Origin: Seriola aureovittata
Taxonomy: Eukaryota > Chordata > Actinopteri > Carangiformes > Carangidae
Assembly (NCBI RefSeq): GCF_021018895.1
Contig: NC_079366.1
Location: 26,508,770 to 26,572,769 of the forward strand
DNA: 64,000 nucleotides
Direction of reading: 5' to 3'
The notes beneath the pieces were generated by a model, which ran no database searches, was not told where the DNA came from, and saw only the letters and a list, made by a program, of their open reading frames with translations. The position numbers and the translations under genes were made by a program. Positions 42,095-57,000 of this stretch are shown here, piece after piece. Every line of letters starts with the position of its first letter. Positions within the stretch are counted from its first letter, which is position 1.

Positions 42095-45000
42095 TTTTTA
42101 TGCCTCACTATACTATGATGTTGTTTTGGCGTTTTTATGCTTTAGTTTTCATGCCTTACTATACTATGACACCTTTTTTACACTTTTATGCCATACCATA
42201 CTATGACGTTTTTATGTCCTTTTATTTCTTAATATACTATGATGATTTTTTGACGTTTTATGCCATACTATACTATGACGTTTTTTGTCATTTTTATGCC
42301 ATACTATACTAGGACGTTTTTTGCCTTACAATACAATTTCATTTGATGCCTTACCATACTATGATGTTTTTATGACTTTATATACCTTAATATACAATGA
42401 TGTTTTTTTGACATTTTATGCCATACTATTACTATGACGTTTTTTGTCATTGTTATGCCATACTATACTAGGACGTTTTTTGCCATTTTTATACCTTACT
42501 ATACTAGGACGTTTTTTGTCATTTTTATGCCTTGCAATACAATTTAATTTGATGTCTTACCATACTATGATGTTTTTATGACTTTATATATCTTAATATA
42601 CAATGATGTTTTTTTGACATTTTATGCCATACTATACTATGACGTATTTTTGAATATTTTTATGAAATATTGTACTATGATGTTTTTTCTACATTTTTAT
42701 GCCTTACAATACAATTTCATTTGATGCCTTACCATACTATGATGTTTTTATGACTTTATATACCTTAATATACAATGATGTTTTTTTGACATTTTATGCC
42801 ATACTATACTATGACGTTTTTTGTCATTTTTATGCCATACTATACTAGGACGTTTTTTGTCATTTTTATGCCTTACTATACTAGGACGTTTTTTGTCATT
42901 TTTATGCCTTGCAATACAATTTCATTTGATGCCTTACCATACTATGATGTTTTTATGACTTTATATACCTTAATATACAATGATGTTTTTTTGACATTTT
43001 ATGCCATACTATACTATGACGTTTTTTGTCATTTTTATGCCATACTATACTATGACATTTTTTGTCATTTTTATGCCTTACTGTACTATGTTGTTTTATT
43101 TCTTACCATACTATGACGTTTTTATGACCTTTTATGCCTTAGTAGTCTATGACGTTGTTTTGACGTTTTATGCCATACTATACTATGACGTTTTTTGTCA
43201 TTTTTATGCCATACTATACTAGGACGTTTTTTGCCTTACAATACAATTTCATTTGATGCCTTACCATACTATGATGTTTTTATGACTTTATATACCTTAA
43301 TATACAATGATGTTTTTTTGACATTTTATGCCATACTATACTATGACGTTTTTTGTCATTTTTATGCCATACTATACTAGGACGTTTTTTGTCATTTTTA
43401 TGCCTTACTATACTAGGACGTTTTTTGTCATTTTTATGCCTTACAATACAATTTCATTTGATGCCTTACCATACTATGATGTTTTTATGACTTTATATAC
43501 CTTAATATACAATGATGTTTTTTTTGACATTTTATGCCATACTATACTATGACGTATTTTTGAATATTTTTATGAAATATTGTACTATGATGTTTTTTCT
43601 ACATTTTTATGCCTTACAATACAATTTCATTTGATGCCTTACCATACTATGATGTTTTTATGACTTTATATACCTTAATATACAATGATGTTTTTTTGAC
43701 ATTTTATGCCATACTATACTATGACGTTTTTTGTCATTTTTATGCCATACTATACTAGGACGTTTTTTGTCATTTTTATGCCTTACTATACTAGGACGTT
43801 TTTTGTCATTTTTATGCCTTGCAATACAATTTCATTTGATGCCTTACCATACTATGATGTTTTTATGACTTTATATACCTTAATATACAATGATGTTTTT
43901 TTGACATTTTATGCCATACTATACTATGACGTTTTTTGTCATTGTTATGCCATACTATACTAGGACGTTTTTTGCCATTTTTATACCTTACTATACTAGG
44001 ACGTTTTTTGTCATTTTTATGCCTTGCAATACAATTTAATTTGATATCTTACCATACTATGATGTTTTTATGACTTTATATACCTTAATATACAATGATG
44101 TTTTTTTGACATTTTATGCCATACTATACTATGACGTTTTTTGTCATTTTTATGCCATACTATACTATGACATTTTTTGTCATTTTTATGCCTTACTGTA
44201 CTATGTTGTTTTATTTCTTACCATACTATGACGTTTTTATGGCCTTTTATGCATTTATATAGTATGATGTTTTTTTGACATTTTTTGCCATACTATACTA
44301 TGACGTATTTTTAAATATTTTTATGAAATATTGTACTATGATGTTTTTTCTACATTTTTATGCCTTACAATACAATTTCATTTGATGCCTTACCATACTA
44401 TGATGTTTTTATGACTTTATATAACTTAATATACAATGATGTTTTTTCGACATTTTATGCCATACTATACTATGACGTTTTTTGTCATTTTTATGCCATA
44501 CTATACTATGACATTTTTTGTCATTTTTATGCCTTACTGTACTATGTTGTTTTATTTCTTACCATACTATGACGTTTTTATGACCTTTTATGCATTTATA
44601 TACTATGATGTTTTTTTGCCATTTTTTTGCCATACTATACTATGACGTATTTTTAAATATTTTTATGAAATATTGTACTATGATGTTTTTTCTACATTTT
44701 TATGCCTTAAAATACAATTTCATTTGATGCCTTACCATACTATGATGTTTTTATGACTTTATATACCTTAATATACAATGATGTTTTTTTGACATTTTAT
44801 GCCATACAAACATCATTGTACTATGATGTTTTTTCTACATTTTTATGCCTTACAATACAATTTCATTTGATGCCTTACCATACTATGATGTTTTTATGAC
44901 TTTATATACCTTAATATACAATGATGTTTTTTCGACATTTTATGCCATACTATACTATCACGTTTTTTGTCATTTTTATGCCATACTATACTATGACATT

Positions 45001-48000
45001 TTTTGTCATTTTTATGCCTTACTGTACTATGTTGTTTTATTTCTTACCATACTATGACGTTTTTATGACCTTTTATGCATTTATATAGTATGATGTTTTT
45101 TTGACATTTTTTGCCATACTATACTATGACGTATTTTTAAATATTTTTATGAAATATTGTACTATGATTTTTTTCTACATTTTTATGCCTTAAAATACAA
45201 TTTCATTTGATGCCTTACCATACTATGATGTTTTTATGACTTTATATACCTTAATATACAATGATGTTTTTTTGACATTTTATGCCATACTATACTATGA
45301 CGTTTTTTGTCATTTTTATGCCATACTATACTATGACATTTTTTGTCATTTTTATGCCATACTATACTATGACATTTTTTGTCATTTTTATGCCTTACTG
45401 TACTATGTTGTTTTATTTCTTACCATACTATGACGTTTTTATGACCTTTTATGCATTTATATACTATGATGTTTTTTTTTACATTTTTTGCCATACTATA
45501 CTATAACGTATTTTTAAATATTTTTATGAAATATTGTACTATGATGTTTTTTCTACATTTTTATGCCTTGCAATACAATTTCATTTGATGCCTTACCATA
45601 CTATGATGTTTTTATGACTTTATATACCTTAATATACAATGATGTTTTTTTGACATTTTATGCCATACTATACTATGACGTTTTTTGTCATTTTTATGCC
45701 ATACTATACTAGGACGTTTTTTGTCATTTTTATGCCTTGCAATACAATTTAATTTGATATCTTACCATACTATGACGTTTTATGCCATACTATACTATGA
45801 TGTTTTTATGACTTTATATACCTTAATATACAATGATGTTTTTTTGACATTTTATGCCATACTATACTATGACATTTTTTGTCATTTTTATGCCTTACTG
45901 TACTATGTTGTTTTATTTCTTACCATACTATGATGTTTTTTTGACATTTTATGCCTTAATATACTATGATGTTTTTTTGACATTTTTTGTCATTTTTATG
46001 CCATACTATACTATGACGTATTTTTAAATATTTTTATGAAATATTGTACTATGATGTTTTTTCTACATTTTTATGCCTTACAATACAATTTCATTTGATG
46101 CCTAACCATACTATGATGTTTTTATGACTTTATATACCTTAATATACAATGATGTTTTTTTGACATTTTTTGCCATACTATACTATGACGTTTTTTGTCA
46201 TTTTTATGCCATACTATACTAGGACGTTTTTTGTCATTTTTATGCCTTACTATACTAGGACGTTTTTTGTCATTTTTATGCCTTGCAATACAATTTCATT
46301 TGATGCCTTACCATACTATGATGTTTTTATGACTTTATATACCTTAATATACAATGATGTTTTTTTGACTTTTTATGCCATACTATACTAGGACGTTTTT
46401 TGTCATTTTTATGCCTTACTATACTAGGACGTTTTTTGTCATTTTTATGCCTTGCAATACAATTTCATTTGATGCCTTACCATACTATGATGTTTTTATG
46501 ACTTTATATACCTTAATATACAATGATGTTTTTTTGACATTTTATGCCATACTATACTATGACATTTTTTGTCATTTTTATGCCTTACTGTACTATGTTG
46601 TTTTATTTCTTACCATACTATGACGTTTTTATGACCTTTTATGCCTTAGTAGTCTATGACGTTGTTTTGACGTTTTATGCCATACTATACTATAATGTTT
46701 TTTTGACATTTTTTGTCATTTTTATGCCATACTATACTAGGACGTTTTTTGCCTTACAATACAATTTCATTTGATGCCTTACCATACTATGATGTTTTTA
46801 TGACTTTATATACCTTAATATACAATGATGTTTTTTTGACATTTTATGCCATACTATACTAGGACGTTTTTTGCCATTTTTATACCTTACTATACTAGGA
46901 CTTTTTTGTCATTTTTATGCCTTGCAATACAATTTAATTTGATGTCTTACCATACTATGATGTTTTTATGACTTTATATACCTTAATATACAATGATGTT
47001 TTTTTGACATTTTATGCCATACTATACTATGACATTTTTTGTCATTTTTATGCCTTACTGTACTATGTTGTTTTATTTCTTACCATACTATGACGTTTTT
47101 ATGACCTTTTATGCATTTATATACTATGATGTTTTTTTGACATTTTTTGCCATACTATACTATGACGTATTTTTAAATATTTTTATGAAATATTGTACTA
47201 TGATGTTTTTTCTACATTTTTATGCCTTACAATACAATTTCATTTGATGCCTTACCATACTATGATGTTTTTATGACTTTATATACCTTAATATACAATG
47301 ATGTTTTTTTGACATTTTATGCCATACTATACTATGACGTTTTTTGTCATTTTTATGCCATACTATACTATGACATTTTTTGTCATTTTTATGCCTTACT
47401 GTACTATGTTGTTTTATATCTTACCATACTATGACGTTTTTATGACCTTTTATGCATTTATATACTATGATGTTTTTTTGCCATTTTTTTGCCATACTAT
47501 ACTATGACGTATTTTTAAATATTTTTATGAAATATTGTACTATGATGTTTTTTCTACATTTTTATGCCTTACAATACAATTTCATTTGATGCCTTACCAT
47601 ACTATGATGTTTTTATGACTTTATATACCTTAATATACAATGATGTTTTTTTGACATTTTATGCCATACTATACTATGACGTTTTTTGTCATTTTTATGC
47701 CATACTATACTATGACATTTTTTGTCATTTTTATGCCTTACTGTACTATGTTGTTTTATTTCTTACCATACTATGACGTTTTTATGACCTTTTATGCCTT
47801 AGTAGTCTATAACGTTGTTTTGACGTTTTATGCCATACTATACTATGACGTTTTTTGTCATTTTTATGCCATACTATACTAGGACGTTTTTTGCCTTACA
47901 ATACAATTTCATTTGATGCCTTACCATACTATGATGTTTTTATGACTTTATATACCTTAATATACAATGATGTTTTTTTGACATTTTATGCCATACTATA

Positions 48001-51000
48001 CTAGGACGTTTTTTGCCATTTTTATACCTTACTATACTAGGACGTTTTTTGTCATTTTTATGCCTTGCAATACAATTTCATTTGATGTCTTACCATACTA
48101 TGATGTTTTTATGACTTTATATACCTTAATATACAATGATGTTTTTTTGACATTTTATGCCATACTATACTATGACATTTTTTGTCATTTTTATGCCTTA
48201 CTGTACTATGTTGTTTTATTTTTTACCATACTATGATGTTTTTATGACCTTTTATGCATTTATATACTATGATGTTTTTTTGACATTTTTTTGCCATACT
48301 ATACTATGACGTATTTTTAAATATTTTTATGAAATATTGTACTATGATGTTTTTTCTACATTTTTATGCCTTACAATACAATTTCATTTGATGCCTAACC
48401 ATACTATGATGTTTTTATGACTTTATATACCTTAATATACAATGATGTTTTTTTGACATTTTATGCCATACTATACTATGACGTTTTTTGTCATTTTTAT
48501 GCCATACTATACTAGGACGTTTTTTGTCATTTTTATGCCTTACTATACTAGGACGTTTTTTGTCATTTTTATGCCTTGCAATACAATTTCATTTGATGCC
48601 TTACCATACTATGATGTTTTTATGACTTTATATACCTTAATATACAATGATGTTTTTTTGACATTTTATGCCATACTATACTAGGACGTTTTTTGTCATT
48701 TTTATGCCTTGCTATACTAGGACGTTTTTTGTCATTTTTATGCCTTGCAATACAATTTCATTTGATGCCTTACCATACTATGATGTTTTTATGACTTTAT
48801 ATACCTTAATATACAATGATGTTTTTTCGACATTTTATGCCATGCTATACTATGACGTTTTTTGTCATTTTTATGCCATACTATACTATGACATTTTTTG
48901 TCATTTTTATGCCTTACTGTACTATGTTGTTTTATTTCTTACCATACTATGACGTTTTTATGACCTTTTATGCATTTATATAGTATGAGGTTTCTTTGAC
49001 ATTTTTTGCCATACTATACTATGACGTTTTTTAAAATATTTTTATGAAATATTGTACTATGATGTTTTTTCTACATTTTTATGCCTTACGATACAATTTC
49101 ATTTGATGCCTTACCATACTATGATGTTTTTATGACCTTTTATACCTTAATATAACATGATGTTTTTTTGACATTTTATGCCATACTATACTATGACATT
49201 TTTTGTCATTTTTATGCCTTACTGTACTATGTTGTTTTATTTCTTACCATACTATGACGTTTTTATGACCTTTTATGCCTTAGTAGTCTATGACGTTGTT
49301 TTGACGTTTTATGCCATACTATACTATGACGTTTTTTGTCATTTTTATGCCATACTATACTAGGACGTTTTTTGCCTTACAATACAATTTCATTTGATGC
49401 CTTACCATACTATGATGTTTTTATGACTTTATATACCTTAATATACAATGATGTTTTTTTGACATTTTATGCCATACTATACTAGGACGTTTTTTGTCAT
49501 TTTTATGCCTTACTATACTAGGACTTTTTTGTCATTTTTATGCCTTGCAATACAATTTAATTTGATGTCTTACCATACTATGATGTTTTTATGACTTTAT
49601 ATACCTTAATATACAATGATGTTTTTTTGACATTTTATGCCATACTATACTATGACATTTTTTGTCATTTTTATGCCTTACTGTACTATGTTGTTTTATT
49701 TTTTACCATACTATGACGTTTTTATGACCTTTTATGCATTTATATACTATGATGTTTTTTTGACATTTTTTGCCATACTATACTATGACGTATTTTTAAA
49801 TATTTTTATGAAATATTGTACTATGATGTTTTTTCTACATTTTTATGCCTTACAATACAATTTCATTTGATGCCTAACCATACTATGATGTTTTTTTGAC
49901 ATTTTATGCCTTAATATAACATGATGTTTTTTTGACATTTTATGCCATACTATACTATGACGTATTTTTGAATATTTTTATGAATATTGTACTATGATGT
50001 TTTTTCTACATTTTTATGCCTTACAATACAATTTCATTTGATGCCTTACCATACTATGATGTTTTTATGACTTTATATACCTTAATATACAATGATGTTT
50101 TTTTGACATTTTATGCCATACTATACTATGACGTTTTTTGTCATTTTTATGCCATACTATACTAGGACGTTTTTTGTCATTTTTATGCCTTACTATACTA
50201 GGACGTTTTTTGTCATTTTTATGCCTTGCAATACAATTTCATTTGATGCCTTACCATACTATGATGTTTTTATGACTTTATATACCTTAATATACAATGA
50301 TGTTTTTTTGACATTTTATGCCATACTATACTAGGACGTTTTTTGTCATTTTTATGCCTTGCTATACTAGGACGTTTTTTGTCATTTTTATGCCTTGCAA
50401 TACAATTTCATTTGATGCCTTACCATACAATGATGTTTTTATGACTTTATATACCTTAATATACAATGATGTTTTTTTGACATTTTATGCCATACTATAC
50501 TATGACGTTTTTTGTCATTTTTATGCCATACTATACTATGACATTTTTTGTCATTTTTATGCCTTACTATACTATGACATTTTTTGTCATTTTTATGCCT
50601 TACTGTACTATGTTGTTTTATTTCTTACCATACTATGACGTTTTTATGACCTTTTATGCATTTATATACTATGATGTTTTTTTGACATTTTTTTACAATA
50701 CTATACTATGACGTATTTTTAAATATTTTTATGAAATATTGTACTATGATGTTTTTTCTACATTTTTATGCCTTGCAATACAATTTCATTTGATGCCTTA
50801 CCATACTATGATGTTTTTATGACTTTATATACCTTAATATACAATGATGTTTTTTCGACATTTTATGCCATACTATACTATGACGTTTTTTGTCATTTTT
50901 ATGCCATACTATACTATGACATTTTTTGTCATTTTTATGCCTTACTGTACTATGTTGTTTTATTTCTTACCATACTATGACGTTTTTATGACCTTTTATG

Positions 51001-54000
51001 CATTTATATACTATGATGTTTTTTTGACATTTTTTGCCATACTATACTATGACGTATTTTTAAATATTTTTATGAAATATTGTACTATGATTTTTTTCTA
51101 CATTTTTATGCCTTAAAATACAATTTCATTTGATGCCTTACCATACTATGATGTTTTTATGACTTTATATACCTTAATATACAATGATGTTTTTTTGACA
51201 TTTTATGCCATACTATACTATGACATTTTTTGTCATTTTTATGCCATACTATACTATGACATTTTTTGTCATTTTTATGCCATACTATACTATGACATTT
51301 TTTGTCATTTTTATGCCTTACTGTACTATGTTGTTTTATTTCTTACCATACTATGACGTTTTTATGACCTTTTATGCATTTATATACTATGATGTTTTTT
51401 TGACATTTTATGCCATACTATACTATGACGTTTTTTGTCATTTTTATGCCATACTATACTATGACATTTTTTGTCATTTTTATGCCTTACTGTACTATGT
51501 TGTTTTATTTCTTACCATACTATGACGTTTTTATGACCTTTTATGCATTTATATACTATGATGTTTTTTTTGACATTTTTTGCCATACTATACTATAACG
51601 TATTTTTAAATATTTTTATGAAATATTGTACTATGATGTTTTTTCTACATTTTTATGCCTTACAATACAATTTCATTTGATGCCTTACCATACTATGACG
51701 TTTTTATGACCTTTTATGCCTTAATATACTATGATGTTTTTTTAACATTTTATGCCATAGTATACTATGACATTTTTTGTCAATTTTGTGCCATAATATA
51801 CTATGACGTTTTTTGTCATTTTTATGCCTTACTGTACTATGTTGTTTTATTCCTTACCATAGTATGACGTTTTTATGTCCTTTTATGTCTTAATATACTA
51901 TTTGGTTTTTTTGACGTTTTATGCCATACCATACTATGACGTCTTTATGACCTTTTATGCATTTATATAGTATGATGTTTTTTAAAATATTTATATGCCA
52001 TACAGTACTATGATGTTTTTTCGACATTTTTATGCCCTACTATACTATGATGTTTTGCATCTGTATGGGTTACTTTTCTATGTTGTTTTATTCCTCACTA
52101 TACAATGATGTTTTTTTGACATTTTATGCCATACTATACTATGACATTTTTGGTCATTTTTATGTCTTACAATACAATTTCATTTGATGCTTTACCATAC
52201 TATGACGTTTTTATGTCCTTTTATTTCTTAATATACTATGATGATTTTTTGACGTTTTATGCCATACTATACTATGATGTTTTCTAAAATATTTATATGC
52301 CATACATTACTATGATGTTTTTTCTACATTTTTATGACTTACAATACAATTTCATTTGATGCCTTACCATATTATGATGTTTTTATGACTTTATATACCT
52401 TAATATACAATGATGTTTTTTTGACATTTTTTGCCATACTATACTATGACGGATTTTTAAATATTTTTATGAAATATTGTACTATGATGTTTTTTCTACA
52501 TATTTATGCCTTACAATACAATTTCATTTGATGCCTTACCATAGTATGAGGTTTTTATGACCTTTTATGCCTTCGTAGTCTATGACGTTTTTTTGACCTT
52601 TTATGCCATACTATACTATGACGTTTATTGTCATTTTTATGCCTTACTATACTAGGACGTTTTTTGTCATTTTTATGCCTTGCAATACAATTTCATTTGA
52701 TGCTTTACCATACTATGACGTTTTTATGTCCTTTTATTTCTTAATATACTATGATGTTTTTTTGTCATTTTATGCCATACTATACTATGATGTTTTTTAA
52801 AATATTTATATGCCATACAGTACTATGATGTTTTTTCTACATTTTTATGCCTTACAATACAATTTCATTTGATGCCTTACCATACTATGACGTTTTTTGT
52901 CATTTTTATCCCATACTATACTATGACATTTTTTGTAATTTTTATGACTTTTATGCCTTACTGTACTATGTTGTTTTATTTCTTACCATACTATGACGTT
53001 TTTATGACCTTTTATGCATTTATATACTATGATGTTTTTTTGACATTTTTTGCCATACTATACTATGACGTATTTTTAAATATTTTTATGAAATATTGTA
53101 CTATGATTTTTTTCTACATTTTTATGCCTTACAATAAAATTTCATTTGATGCCTAACCATACTATGATGTTTTTATGACTTTATATACCTTAATATACAA
53201 TGATGTTTTTTTAACATTTTATGCCATACTATACTATGACGTATTTTTGAATATTTTTATGAAATATTGTACTATGATGTTTTTTCTACATTTTTATGCC
53301 TTACAATACAATTTCATTTGATGCCTTACCATACTATGATGTTTTTATGACTTTATATACCTTAATATACAATGATGTTTTTTTGACATTTTATGCCATA
53401 CTATACTATTACGTTTTTTGTCATTGTTATGCCATACTATACTAGGACGTTTTTTGCCATTTTTATTCCTTACTATACTAGGACGTTTTTTGTCATTTTT
53501 ATGCCTTGCAATACAATTTCATTTGATGCCTTACCATACTATGATGTTTTTATGACTTTATATACCTTAATATACAATGATGTTTTTTCGACATTTTATG
53601 CCATACTATACTATGACGTTTTTTGTCATTTTTATGCCATACTATACTATGACATTTTTCGTCATTTTTATGCCTTACTGTACTATGTTGTTTTATTTCT
53701 TACCATACTATGACGTTTTTATGACCTTTTATGCATTTATATACTATGATGTTTTTTTGACATTTTATGCCATACTATACTATGACGTTTTTTGTCATTT
53801 TTATGCCATACTATACTAGGACGTTTTTTGCCTTACAATACAATTTCATTTGATGCCTTACCATACTATGATGTTTTTATGACTTTATATACCTTAATAT
53901 ACAATGATGTTTTTTTGACATTTTATGCCATACTATACTATGACGTTTTTTGTCATTGTTATGCCATACTATACTAGGACGTTTTTTGCCATTTTTATAC

Positions 54001-57000
54001 CTTACTATACTAGGACGTTTTTTGTCATTTTTATGCCTTGCAATACAATTTAATTTGATGTCTTACCATACTATGATGTTTTTATGACTTTATATACCTT
54101 AATATACAATGACGTTTTTTTGACATTTTATGCCATACTATACTATGACGTTTTTTGTCATTTTTATGCCATACTATACTATGACATTTTTTGTCATTTT
54201 TATGCCTTACTGTACTATGTTGTTTTATTTCTTACCATACTATGACGTTTTTATGACCTTTTATGCATTTATATAGTATGATGTTTTTTTGACATTTTTT
54301 GCCATACTATACTATGACGTATTTTTAAATATTTTTATGAAATATTGTACTATGATGTTTTTTCTACATTTTTATGCCTTACAATACAATTTCATTTGAT
54401 GCCTTACCATACTATGATGTTTTTATGACTTTATATACCTTAATATACAATGATGTTTTTTCGACATTTTATGCCATACTATACTATGACGTTTTTTGTC
54501 ATTTTTATGCCATACTATACTATGACATTTTTTGTCATTTTTATGCCTTACTGTACTATGTTGTTTTATTTCTTACCATACTATGACGTTTTTATGACCT
54601 TTTATGCATTCATATACTATGATGTTTTTTTGACATTTTTTGCCATACTGTACTATGACGTATTTTTAAATATTTTTATGAAATATTGTACTATGATTTT
54701 TTTCTACATTTTTATGCCTTAAAATACAATTTCATTTGATGCCTTACCATACTATGATGTTTTTATGACTTTATATACCTTAATATACAATGATGTTTTT
54801 TTGACATTTTATGCCATACTATACTATGACGTTTTTTATCATTTTTATGCCATACTATACTATGACATTTTTTGTCATTTTTATGCCATACTATACTATG
54901 ACATTTTTTGTCATTTTTATGCCTTACTGTACTATGTTGTTTTATTTCTTACCATACTATGACGTTTTTATGACCTTTTATGCATTTATATACTATGATG
55001 TTTTTTTGACATTTTTTGCCATACTATACTATAACGTATTTTTAAATATTTTTATGAAATATTGTACTATGATGTTTTTTCTACATTTTTATGCCTTACA
55101 ATACAATTTCATTTGATGCCTTACCATACTATGACGTTTTTATGACCTTTTATGCCTTAATATACTATGATGTTTTTTTAACATTTTATGCCATAGTATA
55201 CTATGACATTTTTTGTCAATTTTGTGCCATACTATACTATGACGTTTTTTGTCATTTTTATGCCTTACTGTACTATGTTGTTTTATTTCTTACCATAGTA
55301 TGACGTTTTTATGTCCTTTTATGTCTTAATATACTATTTTGTTTTTTTGACGTTTTATGCCATACTATACTATGACATTTTTAATATATTTTTATGCAAT
55401 ATAGTACTATGATGTTTTTTCTACATTTTTATGCCTTACAATACAATTTCATTTGATGCCTTACCATACTATGATGTTTTTATGACTTTATATACCTTAA
55501 TATACAATGATGTTTTTTTGACATTTTATGCCATACTATGACGTTTTTTGTCATTTTTATGCCATACTATACTATGACCTTTTATGCCATACTATGACGT
55601 TTTTTGTCATTTTTATGCCTTACTATACTAGGACGTTTTTTGTCATTTTTATGCCTTGCAATACAATTTAATTTGATGCCTTACCATACTATGATGTTTT
55701 TATGACTTTATATACCTTAATATACAATGATGTTTTTTTGACATTTTATGCCATACTATACTATGACATTTTTTGTCATTTTTATGCCTTACTGTACTAT
55801 GTTGTTTTGTTTCTTACCATATTATGACGTTTTTATGACCTTTTATGCATTTATATACTATGATGTTTTTTTGCCATTTTTTGCCATACTATACTATGAC
55901 GTATTTTTAAATATTTTTATGAAATATTGTACTATGATGTTTTTTCTACATTTTTATGCCTTACAATACAATTTGATTTGATGCCTTACCATACTATGAC
56001 GTTTTTATGACCTTTTATGCCTTAATATACTATGATGTTTTTTTTAACATTTTATGCCATAGTATACTATGACATTTTTTGTCAATTTTGTGCCATACTA
56101 TACTATGACGTTTTTTGTCATTTTTATGCCTTACTGTACTATGTTGTTTTATTTCTTACCATAGTATGACGTTTTTATGTCCTTTTATGTCTTAATATAC
56201 TATGATGTTTTTATGACTTTATATACCTTAAAATACAATGAAGTATTTTTGACATTTTATGCCATACTATACTATGACGTTTTTTGTCATTTTTATGCCA
56301 TACTATACTATGACATTTTTTGTCATTTTTATGTCTTACAATACAATTTCAGTTGATGCTTTACCATACTATGACATTTTTATGTCCTTTTATGCCTTAA
56401 CATACTATGACGTTTTTTTGATGTTTTATGCCATACTATACTGTGACGTTTATTGTCATTTTTATGCCTTGCAATACAATTTCATTTGATGCTTTACCAT
56501 ACTATGATGTTTTTATGACTTTATATACCTTAATATACAATGATGTTTTTTTGACATTTTATGCCATACTATACTATGACATTTTTTGTCATTTTTATGC
56601 CTAACTGTACTATGTTGTTTTATTTCTTACCATACTATGACGTTTTTATGACCTTTTATGCATTTATATACTATGATGTTTTTTTGACATTTTTTGCCAT
56701 ACTATACTATGACGTATTTTTAAATATTTTTATGAAATATTGTACTATGATGTTTTTTCTACATTTTTATGCCTTACAATACAATTTCATTTGATGCCCT
56801 ACCACACTATGACGTTTTTATGACCTTTTATGCCTTAGTAGTCTATGACGTTTATTGTCATTTTTATGCCTTGCAATACAATTTCATTTGATGCCTTACC
56901 ATACTATGATGTTTTTATGACTTTATATACCTTAATATACAATGATGTTTTTTTGACATTTTTTGCCATACTATACTATGACATTTTTCTACATTTTTAT

